DNA of 64,000 nucleotides from Mariniflexile sp044335535 (GCF_044335535.1 NZ_JBIQVZ010000003.1:186001-250000); one strand, 5' to 3'; shown: positions 33,888 through 43,092, numbered from the stretch's first letter. Translations and numbers: made by a program. The notes: generated from the letters alone by a model not told the origin.

Positions 33888-34403
33888 ATGAAAAATATAT
33901 TTTACGCAGCAGCGGTGATGTTGGCATTTACTTCTTGCCAAGAACAAGCAAAAATTGGATTTGTAGATAACGGAACCGTTATTAACGATTACCAAGAGAA
34001 AAAAGATATTGAAGCTAAATTTCAAGCGAAAGAAGAAGCTTTTAGAAAAAAGGCTGATAGTGTTGGTCAAGCATTCCAATTAGAAGTTCAAGAAACGCAG
34101 TTAACAGCTCAAAAATCATCTCAAGCAAAAGCTCAAGAATTAATGGGAGGGTTGCAACAAAAACAACAAGTGCTTCAACAAAGAATGCAAATGGAACAAC
34201 AACAATTGCAACAAGAATTTCAAACTGAAATTGATTCTGTAATTAGCAAAGTAAAAAAGCATGTTAAAGATTATGGAAAAAGTAATGGCTATACTTATAT
34301 TTTAGGAACTAGTGATGCCGCTGCAACTGTTATGTATGGAGCTGATGATAAAGATTTAACAAAAACTATTTTAGAAGCTTTAAATAAAGAGTATAAAAAA
34401 TAG
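33888..34403 (+). CDS. OmpH/Skp family periplasmic chaperone-like lipoprotein
   Basis: 171-residue exported protein. The signal peptide MKNIFYAAAVMLAFTSC ends in a lipobox-like FTSC, so it may be lipid-anchored. The IGFVDNGTVINDYQEKKDIEAKF start of the OmpH domain is followed by a long Gln/Lys-rich coiled coil (about 45-120) and a C-terminal strand region (GYTYILGTSDAAATVMYG). Skp-like proteins bind unfolded outer-membrane proteins in the periplasm. Monocistronic, with a terminator after it. Confidence 0.88.
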   Translation: MKNIFYAAAVMLAFTSCQEQAKIGFVDNGTVINDYQEKKDIEAKFQAKEEAFRKKADSVGQAFQLEVQETQLTAQKSSQAKAQELMGGLQQKQQVLQQRMQMEQQQLQQEFQTEIDSVISKVKKHVKDYGKSNGYTYILGTSDAAATVMYGADDKDLTKTILEALNKEYKK

Positions 34404-34427
34404 TATTTAACTGATATACAGTAAATT

Positions 34428-34458
34428 AAACCCCTGAAAATAATTTTTTAGGGGTTTT
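34428..34458. terminator. Terminator between the OmpH-like gene and holB
   Basis: Stem AAACCCCT/AGGGGTTTT (34428-34435 with 34450-34457) with flanking A/T runs on both sides, between converging genes. Confidence 0.85.
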
Positions 34459-34469
34459 CTGTTTTAAAA

Positions 34470-35624
34470 TCATTCCGCTTTTTTATGCAACAACCGCGTC
34501 AGTTTTATAGACAAATCGGTTAAAATTATTTTAGAATTTCCGTTGCGTTCAATGTGATAAATGGCATCTTGCAGCTCGTCACTTATTTCCAAGATGTTGT
34601 TACCATGTACAAAAGGCGCAAAATTTTCAAGTTTGAATGTTTCCGTTTTGGGTTCTAAGTAAACCAAATCGGTCGCCTTATAATTAAGCAATAAGGCTTG
34701 TCTAAAAAAGTCTAAACAGAAATTAAGAAATTGTTTTTGGGTTTCCCTACCGGTTTTAGAGATATCTTCACTCCATGAAATTAAATCGTGTATGGCGGCT
34801 TTATTTCCTTTGGCTTTAAAAGCACTTCGGATCCAGAAAATAAACCAAGTCTCAAATTGTAAATCTTCAGAGTCATGATAGACCAAATCGCAGGCTTTGT
34901 TGTAATTACCATTGGCTTGATGCGCAATTTTAGTAGCCACCGAAATATCTAAACTGTAATTTTTCACCAAGGCATTTTTCACAACATCTTCTGCCAAGGG
35001 AGGGAAATGCAATACTTGGCAACGTGAGCGTATGGTGTTTATTATCTGTTCTTCATCTTCAGCAATTAAAATAAAAACAGTTTTGTTGGGAGGTTCTTCA
35101 ATAAGTTTTAAAAGCTTGTTGGCACAGGCGGTGTTCATTTTTTCAGCCATCCAAATAAGCATCACCTTATAACCGCCTTCATAAGCTTTTAACGATAAAG
35201 CTTTTACAATATCCTGTGCTTCATCAACACCGATTTGCCCTTGTTTGTTATCAACACCTAAAAGTTTATACCAATCAAACAAATTGCCATAAGGCTGCTC
35301 TTTTAAAAGTTGACGCCATTCTTCAAGATAATGACTCGAAACAGGGTGGCTCTTAGCTTTATCACTGCTGGTAACGGGAAAAGCAAAATGTAAATCGGGA
35401 TGTGAAAAGTTTTTAAACTTTAGGTTACATGCTTCGTTACCAGAATTATTTTCACCATTAGCATTGTTACACAATATATATTGCGCATAAGCAATGGCCA
35501 TTGGTAAGGTGCCGCTACCTTCAGGTCCCACAAACAATTGTGCATGCGGAATTCTCCCATTATCAACACTTTGTGTTAAATGGTTTTTAAGGTGTTCCTG
35601 CCCAAGAATATCTGTGAATTGCAT
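34470..35624 (-). CDS. holB: DNA polymerase III subunit delta'
   Basis: 384-residue AAA+ clamp-loader subunit. FTDILGQEHLKNHLTQSV at the N-terminus is typical. The P-loop position reads GPEGSGTLPMA, lacking the Walker lysine, as is usual for non-ATP-binding delta'. Further motifs are KVMLIWMAEKMNTACANKLLKLIEEPP and TIRSRCQVLHFPP (SRC motif). The cysteines at CNNAN and ACNLKF may be a remnant Zn-binding module. Length is normal for Bacteroidota. Its start faces the pgk promoter across about 100 bases. Confidence 0.93.
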   Translation of the reverse strand: MQFTDILGQEHLKNHLTQSVDNGRIPHAQLFVGPEGSGTLPMAIAYAQYILCNNANGENNSGNEACNLKFKNFSHPDLHFAFPVTSSDKAKSHPVSSHYLEEWRQLLKEQPYGNLFDWYKLLGVDNKQGQIGVDEAQDIVKALSLKAYEGGYKVMLIWMAEKMNTACANKLLKLIEEPPNKTVFILIAEDEEQIINTIRSRCQVLHFPPLAEDVVKNALVKNYSLDISVATKIAHQANGNYNKACDLVYHDSEDLQFETWFIFWIRSAFKAKGNKAAIHDLISWSEDISKTGRETQKQFLNFCLDFFRQALLLNYKATDLVYLEPKTETFKLENFAPFVHGNNILEISDELQDAIYHIERNGNSKIILTDLSIKLTRLLHKKAE

Positions 35625-35732
35625 CGAACAAACCTACACAAATTTTGTTAGATGTTAAAACACCATAAAGCTTTAAAATAAAAATCAAAAAAAATTATTT
35701 TCAAGCTACATCGATTTCGTTTGAAAACAGGT

Positions 35733-35762
35733 TTTGTAGCTGTTTTTAATTAGTTACTTTTG
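35733..35762 (+). promoter_or_regulatory. Consensus Bacteroidota promoter for pgk
   Basis: TTTG (35733-35736), an 18-base spacer, then TACTTTTG (35755-35762). This is a full match to TTTG-N17-23-TAnnTTTG. Both hairpin repeat units (35798-35980) lie downstream, so they are in the pgk leader RNA. Confidence 0.78.
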
Positions 35763-35797
35763 TAAACCAAATATTTAAAAAAATAAATAGCTTTATA

Positions 35798-35980
35798 TGA
35801 AACACCCATGAGAATCACATTCACACACACGAAGGTGATTATAAAGGGTGTTCCATGTAACCTTTAAAAAACAAATAAACAGCTTTATATGAAACACCCC
35901 ATGAGAATTGCATTCACATACACGAGGATGATTATTCAGGGTGTTCCATCTGACCAAAAAAAAACAATAAATATAAACAG
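35798..35980 (+). repeat. Two tandem copies of a ~91-bp hairpin repeat in the pgk leader
   Basis: Unit period is 92 bases (TGAAACACCC at 35798 and 35890). Each unit has an outer stem AACACCC/GGGTGTT (35801-35807 with 35846-35852; 35893-35899 with 35939-35945). In copy 1 an inner stem is AATCAC/GTGATT. A tail with CAATAAATATAAACAG leads directly into the pgk ATG. Differences in the inner stem between copies are partly wobble-compatible, suggesting a folded RNA. Related copies are at 46063-46116 and 47546-47635. Confidence 0.85.
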
Positions 35981-37168
35981 ATGAAAACGCTTAACGATTT
36001 TAATTTCGAAAACAAAAAAGCATTAATACGAGTAGACTTTAATGTGCCTCTAAATGAAAACTTTGAAGTAACCGATGCAACCAGAATAGTATCAGCAAAA
36101 CCAACTATTATTAAAATTTTAGAAGATGGAGGAAGCTGTGTTTTAATGTCACATTTAGGACGTCCAAAAGGCGTTCAAGAACAGTTTTCTTTGGCACACA
36201 TAGTAAAAGAAGTAGAAAATATTTTAGGTGTTGAAGTAAAGTTTGTAAACGAATGTGTTGGTGAAAAAGCAGAAGCTGCTGTAGCTAGTTTACAACCAGG
36301 ACAAATTTTGTTACTTGAAAATCTACGTTTTCATAAGGAAGAAGAAGCGGGTGATAAAGCATTTGCCGAAAAACTATCAAAATTAGGAGACATTTATGTG
36401 AACGATGCTTTTGGCACAGCACATAGAGCACACGCCTCCACTACAATTGTTGCAGAATTTTTCCCAAACAGTAAATGTTTTGGCTATTTATTAGCACAAG
36501 AAATTGAGAGTATTGATAAAGTTTTAAAAACAGGTGAAAAACCAGTTTTAGCAGTTTTAGGAGGTGCTAAAGTATCTTCAAAAATCACGATTATAGAAAA
36601 TATTTTAGATGCGGTTGACCATTTAATTATTGGTGGTGGTATGGCATTTACGTTTATTAAAGCTCAAGGAGGAAAAATTGGAAACTCTATTTGTGAAGAT
36701 GATAAGCAAGAATTAGCTTTGGAAATATTAAAACAAGCAAAAGCTAAAAACGTACAGGTACACATTCCAGTTGATGTTATTGCTGCCGATGCATTTAGTA
36801 ATGATGCAAATACACAAGTAGTTGATATAGATAAAATTCCAGATGGTTGGGAAGGTGTAGATGCTGGACCAAAATCGATAAAACAATTTCATGATGTCGT
36901 TATGCAATGCAAAACCATACTTTGGAATGGGCCATTAGGTGTTTTTGAAATGGAAAGTTTTGCTGGTGGTACCATAGAATTAGGGAATTCTATTGCTGAA
37001 GCTACTAAAAATGGAGCGTTCTCACTTGTAGGAGGTGGCGATTCGGTAGCTGCCGTAAAGCAATTTGGTTTCGAAGATAAAGTAAGCTATGTAAGTACAG
37101 GCGGTGGCGCTATGTTAGAAAGTTTAGAAGGCATTGTATTGCCTGGTATCGCAGCAATTTTAGAATAA
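35981..37168 (+). CDS. pgk: Phosphoglycerate kinase
   Basis: 395-residue glycolytic enzyme transferring phosphate from 1,3-bisphosphoglycerate to ADP. Signatures are ALIRVDFNVPLN near residue 14, LMSHLGRPKG, LLLENLRFHKEEE, YVNDAFGTAHRAHAST, AVLGGAKVSSKI, IIGGGMAFTF and the C-terminal nucleotide loop GGGDSVAAV. Length is standard. The leader of more than 200 bases contains two hairpin repeat units that end exactly at the ATG. A strong terminator follows at 37261. Confidence 0.98.
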   Translation: MKTLNDFNFENKKALIRVDFNVPLNENFEVTDATRIVSAKPTIIKILEDGGSCVLMSHLGRPKGVQEQFSLAHIVKEVENILGVEVKFVNECVGEKAEAAVASLQPGQILLLENLRFHKEEEAGDKAFAEKLSKLGDIYVNDAFGTAHRAHASTTIVAEFFPNSKCFGYLLAQEIESIDKVLKTGEKPVLAVLGGAKVSSKITIIENILDAVDHLIIGGGMAFTFIKAQGGKIGNSICEDDKQELALEILKQAKAKNVQVHIPVDVIAADAFSNDANTQVVDIDKIPDGWEGVDAGPKSIKQFHDVVMQCKTILWNGPLGVFEMESFAGGTIELGNSIAEATKNGAFSLVGGGDSVAAVKQFGFEDKVSYVSTGGGAMLESLEGIVLPGIAAILE

Positions 37169-37260
37169 CTTTACTCGATAATCGAGATTTGAATGCTCGA
37201 GACTTACCTTGAGGTAATTGACTAGTAACTGGCTTCAAAATATAGTTGATACATATTTTG

Positions 37261-37310
37261 CCACAAACACACGAATATTGAAAGATAGTTGTGTGTTTGT
37301 GGCTTTTTTA
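37261..37310 (+). terminator. Rho-independent terminator after pgk
   Basis: Perfect 12-base stem CCACAAACACAC/GTGTGTTTGTGG (37261-37272 with 37291-37302) followed by CTTTTTTA. Confidence 0.9.
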
Positions 37311-37314
37311 GTTT

Positions 37315-37530
37315 GAACTCATCTTGACTTTTTTGATTGAAGCGAAAAATATCCTTTGCGCAAGCTGGCTCGTTCGCTAAAATAACCCACCAGGTTATTT
37401 TATACGCTCCGTCCGGTTCCAGATTTTAGCTTTTTAGCACTTCATAGCAGCGCTACATAGTAAAAAACAGGTGAAATATGGGGCAAAAAGATTATTTTGC
37501 AGCCAATTGAAAAAAGTCAAGATGAAGTTC
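37315..37530. repeat. Miniature inverted-repeat element (TGAACTCATC family)
   Basis: 216-base non-coding element. Left end GAACTCATCTTGACTTTTTT (37315-37334); right end AAAAAAGTCAAGATGAAGTTC (37510-37530) is its inverted copy with one extra base. The interior contains a hairpin AAAATAACC/GGTTATTTT near 37380. Relatives are at 1-39, 45883-46055 and 63722-63903. Confidence 0.88.
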
Positions 37531-37681
37531 TTAATAATAAAGCGTAATTCCGACAAAATAACGTGTTAATAACTATTATTGTAGGTTTTGAATCACATAA
37601 ATCAAATTAAGTTTTTATTTTAACTTAAAAAATACGATTTTAGCTCTAATATCGTTCAATATAACCAAATGAATAAGATTT

Positions 37682-39205
37682 ATGACGTTTAGATTTTTTA
37701 TAATAGTATGGCTCTTCAATTTTGCTACGTGTTTTTCGCAAATGCAAGATTCGGTTTCTGTAAAAGGGAATGAGAACGATTTTAAGCACATTAAAACTCA
37801 AAAAGATAGTCTTTTACTTCAAAAAGTTGAAGACGATATGTTTACCGCCAATTTAGATGAAAAATGGCTTAAAGAATTATATAGCAATTCACTTTACGAT
37901 ACCATTTACAATTCTATTACCGAACTTAATTTTGAAGAAGTAGAATATCCAGAACTTTCAACAGAGTTATTAAAATCCAGATTAGCCGATTTAAGTTCAA
38001 AAACACCTTTTAATGTAGAATACAATCCAGGTTTAGAAAGTATTATCAAATCATATTTAAAAAACAGAAGGGAAACGCTTCAAAGGCTAATCAATTTAAG
38101 TGCTTTTTATTTCCCAATGTTTGAGCGCGAATTAGACAACCACGACCTGCCTTTGGAAATAAAATATTTAGCCATAGTAGAATCTGCCTTAAAGCCAAGA
38201 GCAAAATCTAGGGTAGGAGCTACAGGACTATGGCAATTTATGTATGGCACAGGTAAAATGTACGGATTGGATGTAAGTAGTTATGTTGATGAACGTAGTG
38301 ATCCAATAAAATCTACCGAAGCCGCCGCAAAATACCTATCCAAACTTTATGAAATTTTTGGCGATTGGGATTTAGCGCTTGCTGCCTATAACTCAGGCCC
38401 AGGCAATGTTACTAAAGCGATTCGTCGCTCCGGTGGTTACCAAAATTATTGGAACATAAGGCATAATTTACCTCGTGAAACGGCAGGATATTTACCAGCT
38501 TTTTTAGCAACCATGTATATTTTTGAATATGCTGAAGAACACGGGTTTACAAAACCAAGACCAGAGGTTGCACTGTTTGAAACGGATACCATTCGAGTGA
38601 AACAAATGATAACACTCGACCAAATATCAGAGGCCACAGGTGTTGAAATAGAAGAACTTCAATTTTTAAATCCTTCCTACAAATTAGATATTATTCCTTT
38701 TATTAAAGGCGAGAATTATACACTGCGTTTACCTAGAACGGCTATTGGAGATTTTGTAACGAACGAAGATAAAATTTACGAGTTTGCCAAAGCCGAATTT
38801 GACAAGCGCGAAAAGCCCATGCCTCAATTTTTTGATGCAGACACTAAAATGACGCACCGTGTCAGATCTGGAGAATTTCTAGGGTTAATTGCCAGAAAGT
38901 ACGGCGTGCGAGTAAGCGATATAAAAAAATGGAATGGCTTACGAAGCAACAATTTAAAGATTGGACAACGTTTAGCCATTTACCCACGAAATTTAACAGC
39001 ATTAGCTACATCTTCAACAAGTAAATCTACAACTTCGGAAGCTGTTTCTGGTGGTTCAAAAATATATACAGTAAGAAGTGGCGACTCGTTATGGAGTATT
39101 TCACAAAAATTTCCTGGAGTTTCTGTCCAAAATATTAAAGATTGGAACGGTATTAGTGGTAGTAAATTAAAACCAGGAATGAAACTTAAAATATCAAAGA
39201 GCTAA
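37682..39205 (+). CDS. MltD-like lytic transglycosylase with two LysM domains
   Basis: 507-residue exported murein hydrolase. A signal peptide (about residues 1-20) precedes the SLT domain at about 140-320, with the catalytic glutamate in IVESALKPRAKSRVGATGLW and further motifs GLDVSSYVDERSDP and LALAAYNSGPGNV. Two LysM peptidoglycan-binding modules are at about 396-440 (HRVRSGEFLGLIARKYG) and 460-505 (YTVRSGDSLWSISQKFP), joined by a Ser/Thr-rich linker. It lies 24 bases before the DUF4837 gene. Confidence 0.95.
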   Translation: MTFRFFIIVWLFNFATCFSQMQDSVSVKGNENDFKHIKTQKDSLLLQKVEDDMFTANLDEKWLKELYSNSLYDTIYNSITELNFEEVEYPELSTELLKSRLADLSSKTPFNVEYNPGLESIIKSYLKNRRETLQRLINLSAFYFPMFERELDNHDLPLEIKYLAIVESALKPRAKSRVGATGLWQFMYGTGKMYGLDVSSYVDERSDPIKSTEAAAKYLSKLYEIFGDWDLALAAYNSGPGNVTKAIRRSGGYQNYWNIRHNLPRETAGYLPAFLATMYIFEYAEEHGFTKPRPEVALFETDTIRVKQMITLDQISEATGVEIEELQFLNPSYKLDIIPFIKGENYTLRLPRTAIGDFVTNEDKIYEFAKAEFDKREKPMPQFFDADTKMTHRVRSGEFLGLIARKYGVRVSDIKKWNGLRSNNLKIGQRLAIYPRNLTALATSSTSKSTTSEAVSGGSKIYTVRSGDSLWSISQKFPGVSVQNIKDWNGISGSKLKPGMKLKISKS

Positions 39206-39229
39206 ATTTCCTTAAAACCAATTTAAATT

Positions 39230-40237
39230 ATGCGAAATATTCTTTTTTCAGCAGTTTTACTAACCCTATTTGTTTCTTGTGGCGATAAAAAATCATCTAA
39301 CGAAAAAATGCTTTTAGACTCGTCGGGAAACATTAACAACGTTTCTGTAATTATAGATAACGAATTGTGGGATGGTAGTGTAGGAGATGCTATTAGAAAC
39401 GTGCTTGCAGCTCCAATTTATGGATTGCCACAAGACGAACCCATGTTTACTATTAGTCAAATTCCACCATCGGTTTTTTCAGGATTTGTTACAAAAAATA
39501 GAACCATTTTAAAAATAGAAGTAAATGAGGAAACGGGCATGGAAATTTTAAATAATGTTTATGCACAACCTCAAAAAGTTATTGTAATTAGGGGAAAATC
39601 TAGAGAACAACTTGCCGATGTTTTAAAGGATAATGCTTCAAAAATAGTTAAAACATTTAGAAATGAAGAGATTGCGGAAAGGAGACGCCAAATGGCCAAA
39701 TCACCTCACAATTTCACTTCAATTCAAAAAAAACTTGGATTAACGATTCAATTTCCATCTGCATATAGAATAGCAAAAGAAACCGATAATTTCTTTTGGA
39801 TTAGAAAAGACATTACCACAGGAACTACTAATTTAATGATTTTTGAACTGCCTTATTCAGCCATTAAGCGAAATGATAGTTTAACAAACCAAATAGTTAA
39901 GTTAAGAGACTCTATTGGTAAAGCTTATATTAAAGGAAGGCAAGATGGCATAATAAAAGCGAATGGTGAAAAAATAGAATCGTATATGACTACTGAAGAC
40001 TCTTATGCTCCTTATATATCTGAAACGATTGTAGACAATAAACCAGCAATTGAAACCAAAGGATTGTGGGATTTAAAAGAAGATTTTATGGGAGGTCCAT
40101 TTATTAGTTACGCTATTGAAGATAAAATTAATAAACGTTGGGTCGTTGTTGAAGGTTTTGCTTTTGCTCCATCAGTAGAAAAACGTAATTATATGTTAGA
40201 ATTAGAGTCTATAATTAGATCAGTTAAAATAGATTAG
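39230..40237 (+). CDS. DUF4837 family lipoprotein
   Basis: 335-residue predicted lipoprotein: signal MRNILFSAVLLTLFVSC with lipobox Cys17. The body matches the DUF4837 pattern of Bacteroidota (VIIDNELWDGSVGDAIR, LPQDEPMFTISQIPP, LGLTIQFPSAYRIAKE, FFWIRKD, ETKGLWDLKEDFMGGPFISY). The function is unknown. It follows the lytic transglycosylase closely and is followed by a perfect terminator hairpin. Confidence 0.88.
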   Translation: MRNILFSAVLLTLFVSCGDKKSSNEKMLLDSSGNINNVSVIIDNELWDGSVGDAIRNVLAAPIYGLPQDEPMFTISQIPPSVFSGFVTKNRTILKIEVNEETGMEILNNVYAQPQKVIVIRGKSREQLADVLKDNASKIVKTFRNEEIAERRRQMAKSPHNFTSIQKKLGLTIQFPSAYRIAKETDNFFWIRKDITTGTTNLMIFELPYSAIKRNDSLTNQIVKLRDSIGKAYIKGRQDGIIKANGEKIESYMTTEDSYAPYISETIVDNKPAIETKGLWDLKEDFMGGPFISYAIEDKINKRWVVVEGFAFAPSVEKRNYMLELESIIRSVKID

Positions 40238-40249
40238 TTAGACTATATA

Positions 40250-40289
40250 AAACAAAAAGACCAGCATATTTATGCTGGTCTTTTTGTTT
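40250..40289. terminator. Bidirectional terminator
   Basis: Perfect 19-base stem AAACAAAAAGACCAGCATA (40250-40268) with 40271-40289 and a two-base loop. It lies between the plus-strand DUF4837 gene and minus-strand tatA. Confidence 0.92.
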
Positions 40290-40308
40290 TATATACAAAA
40301 GAACTTAA

Positions 40309-40503
40309 TTACTTTTTATCCTCTTTTTTGTTCTCTTTACTATCGTCTTCTTTACTAGCGTCTTTAAATTCTTTAATACCACTTCCCAGTCCTCTCATTA
40401 ATTCAGGGATTTTCTTTCCTCCAAACAATAATAGAACAACCACGATTATTAGTGCTACTTGCAATGGACCAATAGCTCCTAAAAACATACTTAATGACAT
40501 CAT
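40309..40503 (-). CDS. tatA: Twin-arginine translocase subunit TatA/TatE
   Basis: 64-residue protein. One N-terminal transmembrane helix (IGPLQVALIIVVVLLLFGGK, residues about 11-30) is followed by the FGGKKIPELMRGLGSGIKEFK hinge and amphipathic helix, then a short highly charged tail. It forms the pore of the Tat pathway exporting folded proteins. Several in-frame Met codons (MMSLSM) make the exact start uncertain. No tatB or tatC is next to it. Confidence 0.93.
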   Translation of the reverse strand: MMSLSMFLGAIGPLQVALIIVVVLLLFGGKKIPELMRGLGSGIKEFKDASKEDDSKENKKEDKK

Positions 40504-40618
40504 AATTATTAATTTTATTGTGCAAAGTTAGTAATTAAAGTTTAATAAAATCGTTTTGGATATAACTTTAGTATAAAGCAACCAGTCTTGCCATATTTTT
40601 ATTTAATTTTGCTTTAAG

Positions 40619-41488
40619 ATGAACACAAAGAAACCAGAAAAAAGAAAGATAAAACGAAAATTACTTGATAAGTACCGATTGGTGATACTTAACGAGCATA
40701 CGTTTGAGGAGCGCTTATCAATTAAGCTAACGCGCTTAAATGTGTTTGTTTTAGCTTCTTTGTCGGCAATTATCTTAATTGCGGGCACAACCATGCTTAT
40801 TGCATTTACTTCTTTAAAAGAATATATACCAGGATATTCCTCTGCGTCATTAAAGAAAAAAGCAACCGAATTGAATTATAAAACCGACTCACTGCAGCAA
40901 GTAATTGCTATGAACGACCGCTATTACGCTTCCATAAAAAAGGTGTTGCAAGGAGAAGTTAGTACGGTAGATTTTTCTAGAGATTCCATTATTCAAGCGG
41001 TTAAATTAGAGGCTAGCGAAGTAAACTTAAAACCAACAACCGAAGACTCCATTTTAAGACAAAAAGTAGATAAAGAGGATAAATACAATTTATTTGAGTC
41101 GGCAACATCTGCGTCCAATTTTGTATTATTTCCTCCTGTAAATGGTACTATAAGCGAATCGTATAATGTAAAAAACAAACATTTTGCAGTCGATATTGTA
41201 GTTGCTAAAGGAACACCCATAAAAGCAACTGCCGATGGTATTGTTATTTTTGCTGAATGGACCGCTAATACAGGATATGTTGTAATTATTGAACACAGTT
41301 ATGGGTTAATTTCAGTATATAAACACAATTCAGCTTTAACAAAAACCCAAGGCGATTTAGTTAAGGCAGGTGAAGTTATTGCAACCGCAGGAAATGCCGG
41401 AGAACTTTCTACCGGTCCGCATTTGCATTTCGAACTCTGGAATGACGGTTACCCCATAAACCCAACAAACTTCATAGATTTTAAATAA
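40619..41488 (+). CDS. M23 family metallopeptidase
   Basis: 289-residue bitopic envelope peptidase: a cytoplasmic basic N-terminus, one transmembrane segment (about residues 42-65), a coiled-coil linker and a C-terminal LytM/M23 domain (about 160-289). Zn-binding motifs are KHFAVDIV (H-x3-D) and GPHLHFELW (H-x-H), and the domain ends with NPTNFIDF. It is probably a murein endopeptidase or activator. It is divergent from tatA and lies upstream of the GH3 gene across a short-period repeat. Confidence 0.94.
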   Translation: MNTKKPEKRKIKRKLLDKYRLVILNEHTFEERLSIKLTRLNVFVLASLSAIILIAGTTMLIAFTSLKEYIPGYSSASLKKKATELNYKTDSLQQVIAMNDRYYASIKKVLQGEVSTVDFSRDSIIQAVKLEASEVNLKPTTEDSILRQKVDKEDKYNLFESATSASNFVLFPPVNGTISESYNVKNKHFAVDIVVAKGTPIKATADGIVIFAEWTANTGYVVIIEHSYGLISVYKHNSALTKTQGDLVKAGEVIATAGNAGELSTGPHLHFELWNDGYPINPTNFIDFK

Positions 41489-41575
41489 TTTAACGATTGA
41501 TGATTAACGAATGATGGTTTAACGATTGATGAATGATAAACGATTAACTATATAACCTCATAACCTTAAAAACAA
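41489..41575 (+). repeat. Short-period array upstream of the GH3 gene
   Basis: Repeated 14-base words (TTAACGATTGATGA, TTAACGAATGATGG, TTAACGATTGATGA) are followed by TATAACC, TCATAACC and TTAAAAA units. The ATAACC part matches the right arm of the third 4HB element (47763-47786). It ends at the start codon of the next gene. No 4HB gene is present here. Confidence 0.75.
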
Positions 41576-41578
41576 CAG

Positions 41579-43072
41579 ATGATATCAATAAAATCGGCTT
41601 TAGCAAAACCTTTTGCAAAACGGGTTCATTACACTATTCAAAAGTGGGCAAAAAAACCTTTTGAAACCCAAGAAAAGGTATTTCAAAACCTAATTTCAGA
41701 AGCAGCCGGCACCCAATTTGGTAAAGACCACGATTTTATAAGCATTAATTCTTATGAAGATTTTGTAAAAAGGGTTCCTATACGGGATTATGAAGATTTA
41801 AAACCTTATGTAGAACGTGTTGTTGCGGGTGAAGAAGATATTCTTTGGAAAGGTAAGCCCATCTATTTTGCAAAAACATCAGGAACCACGTCGGGTTCTA
41901 AATACATTCCTATTTCAAAAGAAAGCATGCCCTATCATGTAGAAGCTGCCAGAAATGCTATTTTAATGTATATTAACGAAACAGGAAACAGCAAATTTGT
42001 AGATGGTAAAATGATTTTTCTTCAAGGAAGCCCTATCCTTAAAGAACAAAATGGCATACAATTAGGGCGCCTTTCGGGTATTGTAGCGCATTATGTGCCT
42101 AAATACCTTCAAAAGAACCGGTTACCATCATGGGAAACCAACTGTATTGAAGATTGGGAAACCAAAGTAGATGCGATTGTTGAGGAAACACTTCCAGAGA
42201 ACATGACTATTATTTCGGGCATACCATCGTGGGTACAGATGTATTTTGAAAAACTTCAGCAAAAAACAGGAAAAAAAGTAGGCGACATTTTTAAAAACTT
42301 CAACCTTTTTATTTTTGGAGGTGTAAATTACGAACCCTATCGTGCTAAATTTGAGAATTTAATCGGCAGAAAAGTAGATAGTATTGAGTTGTACCCTGCC
42401 AGTGAAGGTTTTTTTGCATTTCAAGATAAACAGAACGAAAAAGGGATGCTGCTTCAATTAAACTCAGGGATTTTTTATGAGTTTATTAGAGCTGATGAGT
42501 TTTTCAACGAAAACCCCAAACGAATCACCATTAAAGATGTTGAAATAGGTGTAAACTATGTCATGATTATTTCAACAAATGCAGGACTTTGGGCCTATAA
42601 TATTGGTGATACAGTACAGTTTACCTCAACAAAACCATATCGTGTTATCGTGTCTGGACGTATAAAACATTTTATTTCTGCTTTTGGTGAACATGTTATT
42701 GGTAAAGAAGTAGAACAAGCTATGCAAGAAGCAACTTTAAATTCAAACATAAGAGTTACCGAATTTACAGTGGCTCCGCAAATTAATCCGTTGGAAGGAT
42801 TGCCCTATCACGAATGGTTTGTTGAGTTTGAAAACGAACCGAAAGATCTTTTTGCTTTAGCTCAAAAAATAGATGCATCACTTCAAAAGCAAAACAGTTA
42901 TTATTTCGATTTGATACAAGGTAAAGTATTACAGCCACTTAAAATAACAAAAGTTAAAAAAGGCGGATTTCAGGAGTATATGAAATCTATTGGAAAATTA
43001 GGTGGACAAAATAAACTTCCCAGATTGTCGAACGATAGAAAAATAGTTGAGGGGTTTCCGCACATAAATTAA
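41579..43072 (+). CDS. GH3 auxin-responsive promoter family protein
   Basis: 497-residue member of the GH3 adenylate-forming superfamily (plant GH3 proteins conjugate amino acids to acyl acids). The ATP-binding P-loop-like motif is YFAKTSGTTSGSKYIPIS (residues about 98-115). Further family segments are ISGIPSWVQMYFE, FIFGGVNYEPYR, LYPASEGFFAFQD, YNIGDTVQFTS and RVIVSGRIKHFISAFGEHV. The bacterial substrate is unknown. It is followed about 30 bases later by the DUF6909 gene. Confidence 0.92.
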   Translation: MISIKSALAKPFAKRVHYTIQKWAKKPFETQEKVFQNLISEAAGTQFGKDHDFISINSYEDFVKRVPIRDYEDLKPYVERVVAGEEDILWKGKPIYFAKTSGTTSGSKYIPISKESMPYHVEAARNAILMYINETGNSKFVDGKMIFLQGSPILKEQNGIQLGRLSGIVAHYVPKYLQKNRLPSWETNCIEDWETKVDAIVEETLPENMTIISGIPSWVQMYFEKLQQKTGKKVGDIFKNFNLFIFGGVNYEPYRAKFENLIGRKVDSIELYPASEGFFAFQDKQNEKGMLLQLNSGIFYEFIRADEFFNENPKRITIKDVEIGVNYVMIISTNAGLWAYNIGDTVQFTSTKPYRVIVSGRIKHFISAFGEHVIGKEVEQAMQEATLNSNIRVTEFTVAPQINPLEGLPYHEWFVEFENEPKDLFALAQKIDASLQKQNSYYFDLIQGKVLQPLKITKVKKGGFQEYMKSIGKLGGQNKLPRLSNDRKIVEGFPHIN

Positions 43073-43084
43073 ACCAAATAATGG

Positions 43085-43092
43085 TATCTTTG
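43085..43092 (+). promoter_or_regulatory. Possible -7 element (TATCTTTG)
   Basis: Fits TAnnTTTG and lies 11 bases before the DUF6909 ATG, suggesting a separate, short-leader transcript. Confidence 0.4.

Noticed and set aside
35798..35980. Rho-independent terminator or attenuator for holB/pgk
   Set aside because: The hairpins lack a following T-run and are part of a repeated unit, so a simple terminator is unlikely; a leader structure or repeat is the better reading.
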